Positions 6,168-6,490 of a DNA stretch of 6,490 nucleotides are shown piece after piece. This DNA is from Synergistaceae bacterium (GTDB lineage: Bacteria; Synergistota; Synergistia; Synergistales; Synergistaceae). Every line of letters begins with the position of its first letter. Position 1 is the stretch's first letter. The DNA is taken from the NCBI GenBank assembly GCA_030539135.1, contig JAUNSQ010000088.1, positions 1 through 6,490 of the forward strand. The letters run 5' to 3'. Under the pieces are notes generated by a model. That model saw only the letters and a list, made by a program, of their open reading frames with translations. It was not told the origin of the DNA and ran no database searches. The translations under genes were made by a program, and so were the position numbers.

Positions 6168-6205
6168 TGGATACTTCTCGAGTAATTTATGGTTTCTTGC
6201 CGATA
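6151..6205. repeat. 13-bp perfect inverted repeat with 29-nt spacer
   Basis: TATCGGCAAGAAA (6151-6163) is exactly reverse-complementary to TTTCTTGCCGATA (6193-6205). The match extends inward to 16 bp with one T/G mismatch. The left arm overlaps the 17-bp palindrome and the -35 box. There is no T-tract on either side, so it is not an obvious terminator. It could be a pair of regulator-binding sites (looping) or an RNA hairpin in a transcript reading from the upstream gene. Confidence 0.7.
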
Positions 6206-6247
6206 ACGGTTTAAGTCCCCGCCGAGAAGGCATCATCGTTGACGGCG

Positions 6248-6490
6248 TTAGAAGACCTTCCAGCATTTTTCTTTCATGAACTGACGAATGACCGCCGCGT
6301 CCTTGCCTTCATAATAATCGACAAGCAGCCTTTTGAAGTCGGGGACCTCTTTCTCCGGTATGACGAGAAAGCCACCCCCTCGCGCTATGAGATAGTGGTT
6401 CGCAAAAATGACGGCGGCGCGTTTATTGCCGTCAAGGAAAATCTGAGTTTTCATACAATAAAGGCATAGTTCTATGGCTATGTCGATATC
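6248..6490 (-). CDS. Second Fic-fold protein, C-terminal part (5' end outside window)
   Basis: The frame is open from the right edge (first complete codon GAT at 6490) to TAA at 6250-6248, giving 80 residues. ATG at 6454 is internal. The core reads MKTQIFLDGNKRAAVIFANH, aligning with the Fic/Doc motif HxFx[D/N]GN[K/G]R but with Gln at the catalytic His position (Q-I-F-L-D-G-N-K-R). The rest (GGGFLVIPEKEVPDFKRLLV, then YYEGKDAAVIRQFMKEKCW) fits the C-terminal helices of a small Fic subfamily. The Lys after Asn resembles Doc-type rather than AMPylating Fic motifs. Without the His, classical AMPylation is doubtful; it may have another activity or a binding role. It precedes the HTH-fic gene by 131 nt on the same strand, with a separate control region between them. 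Whether it is complete upstream cannot be seen. Confidence 0.8.
   Translation of the reverse strand, partial: DIDIAIELCLYCMKTQIFLDGNKRAAVIFANHYLIARGGGFLVIPEKEVPDFKRLLVDYYEGKDAAVIRQFMKEKCWKVF

Noticed and set aside
6151..6205. Tiny transposon (MITE) formed by the inverted repeat
   Set aside because: The whole element would be only 55 bp, with no clear flanking target-site duplication, and it overlaps promoter-like sequence; a regulatory reading fits better.

Overview
The window looks like part of a Synergistota genome, of the Cloacibacillus/Synergistes type. The main reason is the C-terminus of the first gene: a Gly-Gly-Gly-Gly-Cys motif, a short hydrophobic stretch and a basic Arg/Lys tail. 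This matches the Synerg-CTERM sorting signal known from that phylum. The genic DNA is fairly GC-rich, the intergenic gaps are AT-rich, and TAA, TGA and TAG are all used as gene ends. The species assignment is an inference.

Layout. (1) Positions 2-1759 (+): the 3' part of a large secreted or surface protein with Ig-like stretches, about five GLUG-type repeats and the sorting signal. (2) Positions 1765-1798: a strong hairpin terminator, T-rich on both sides, shared by the convergent genes. (3) Positions 4677-1849 (-): one hybrid histidine kinase reading frame, REC-PAS-PAS-HisKA-HATPase-REC-REC. It is interrupted by an in-frame TAA at 2517-2515, exactly where a Tyr codon is expected just before the phospho-acceptor strand of the second receiver. 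An extended -10 promoter lies upstream in an AT-rich gap. (4) Positions 5197-4868 (-): a CsaA-like tRNA-binding/chaperone protein. (5) Positions 6116-5223 (-): an HTH-Fic fusion 25 nt upstream of csaA, probably one operon. (6) Positions 6117-6247: a control region with a 17-bp palindrome over a predicted -10 box, and a 13-bp inverted repeat with a 29-nt spacer. (7) Positions 6490-6248 (-): the 3' end of a second, different Fic-fold gene whose motif has Gln where the catalytic His normally sits.

How the parts relate. The surface protein and the kinase are independent convergent units. The Fic genes and csaA all lie on the minus strand and could form a small co-regulated module, with the HTH-Fic protein possibly controlling its own promoter. 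The points most worth following up are the nonsense codon in the kinase, a possible internal ribosome-binding site that could still produce the last receiver as a separate protein, and the two Fic genes flanking a palindrome-rich control region. I saw no tRNA, rRNA, CRISPR array or insertion sequence, and no gene-free stretch longer than about 190 bases.
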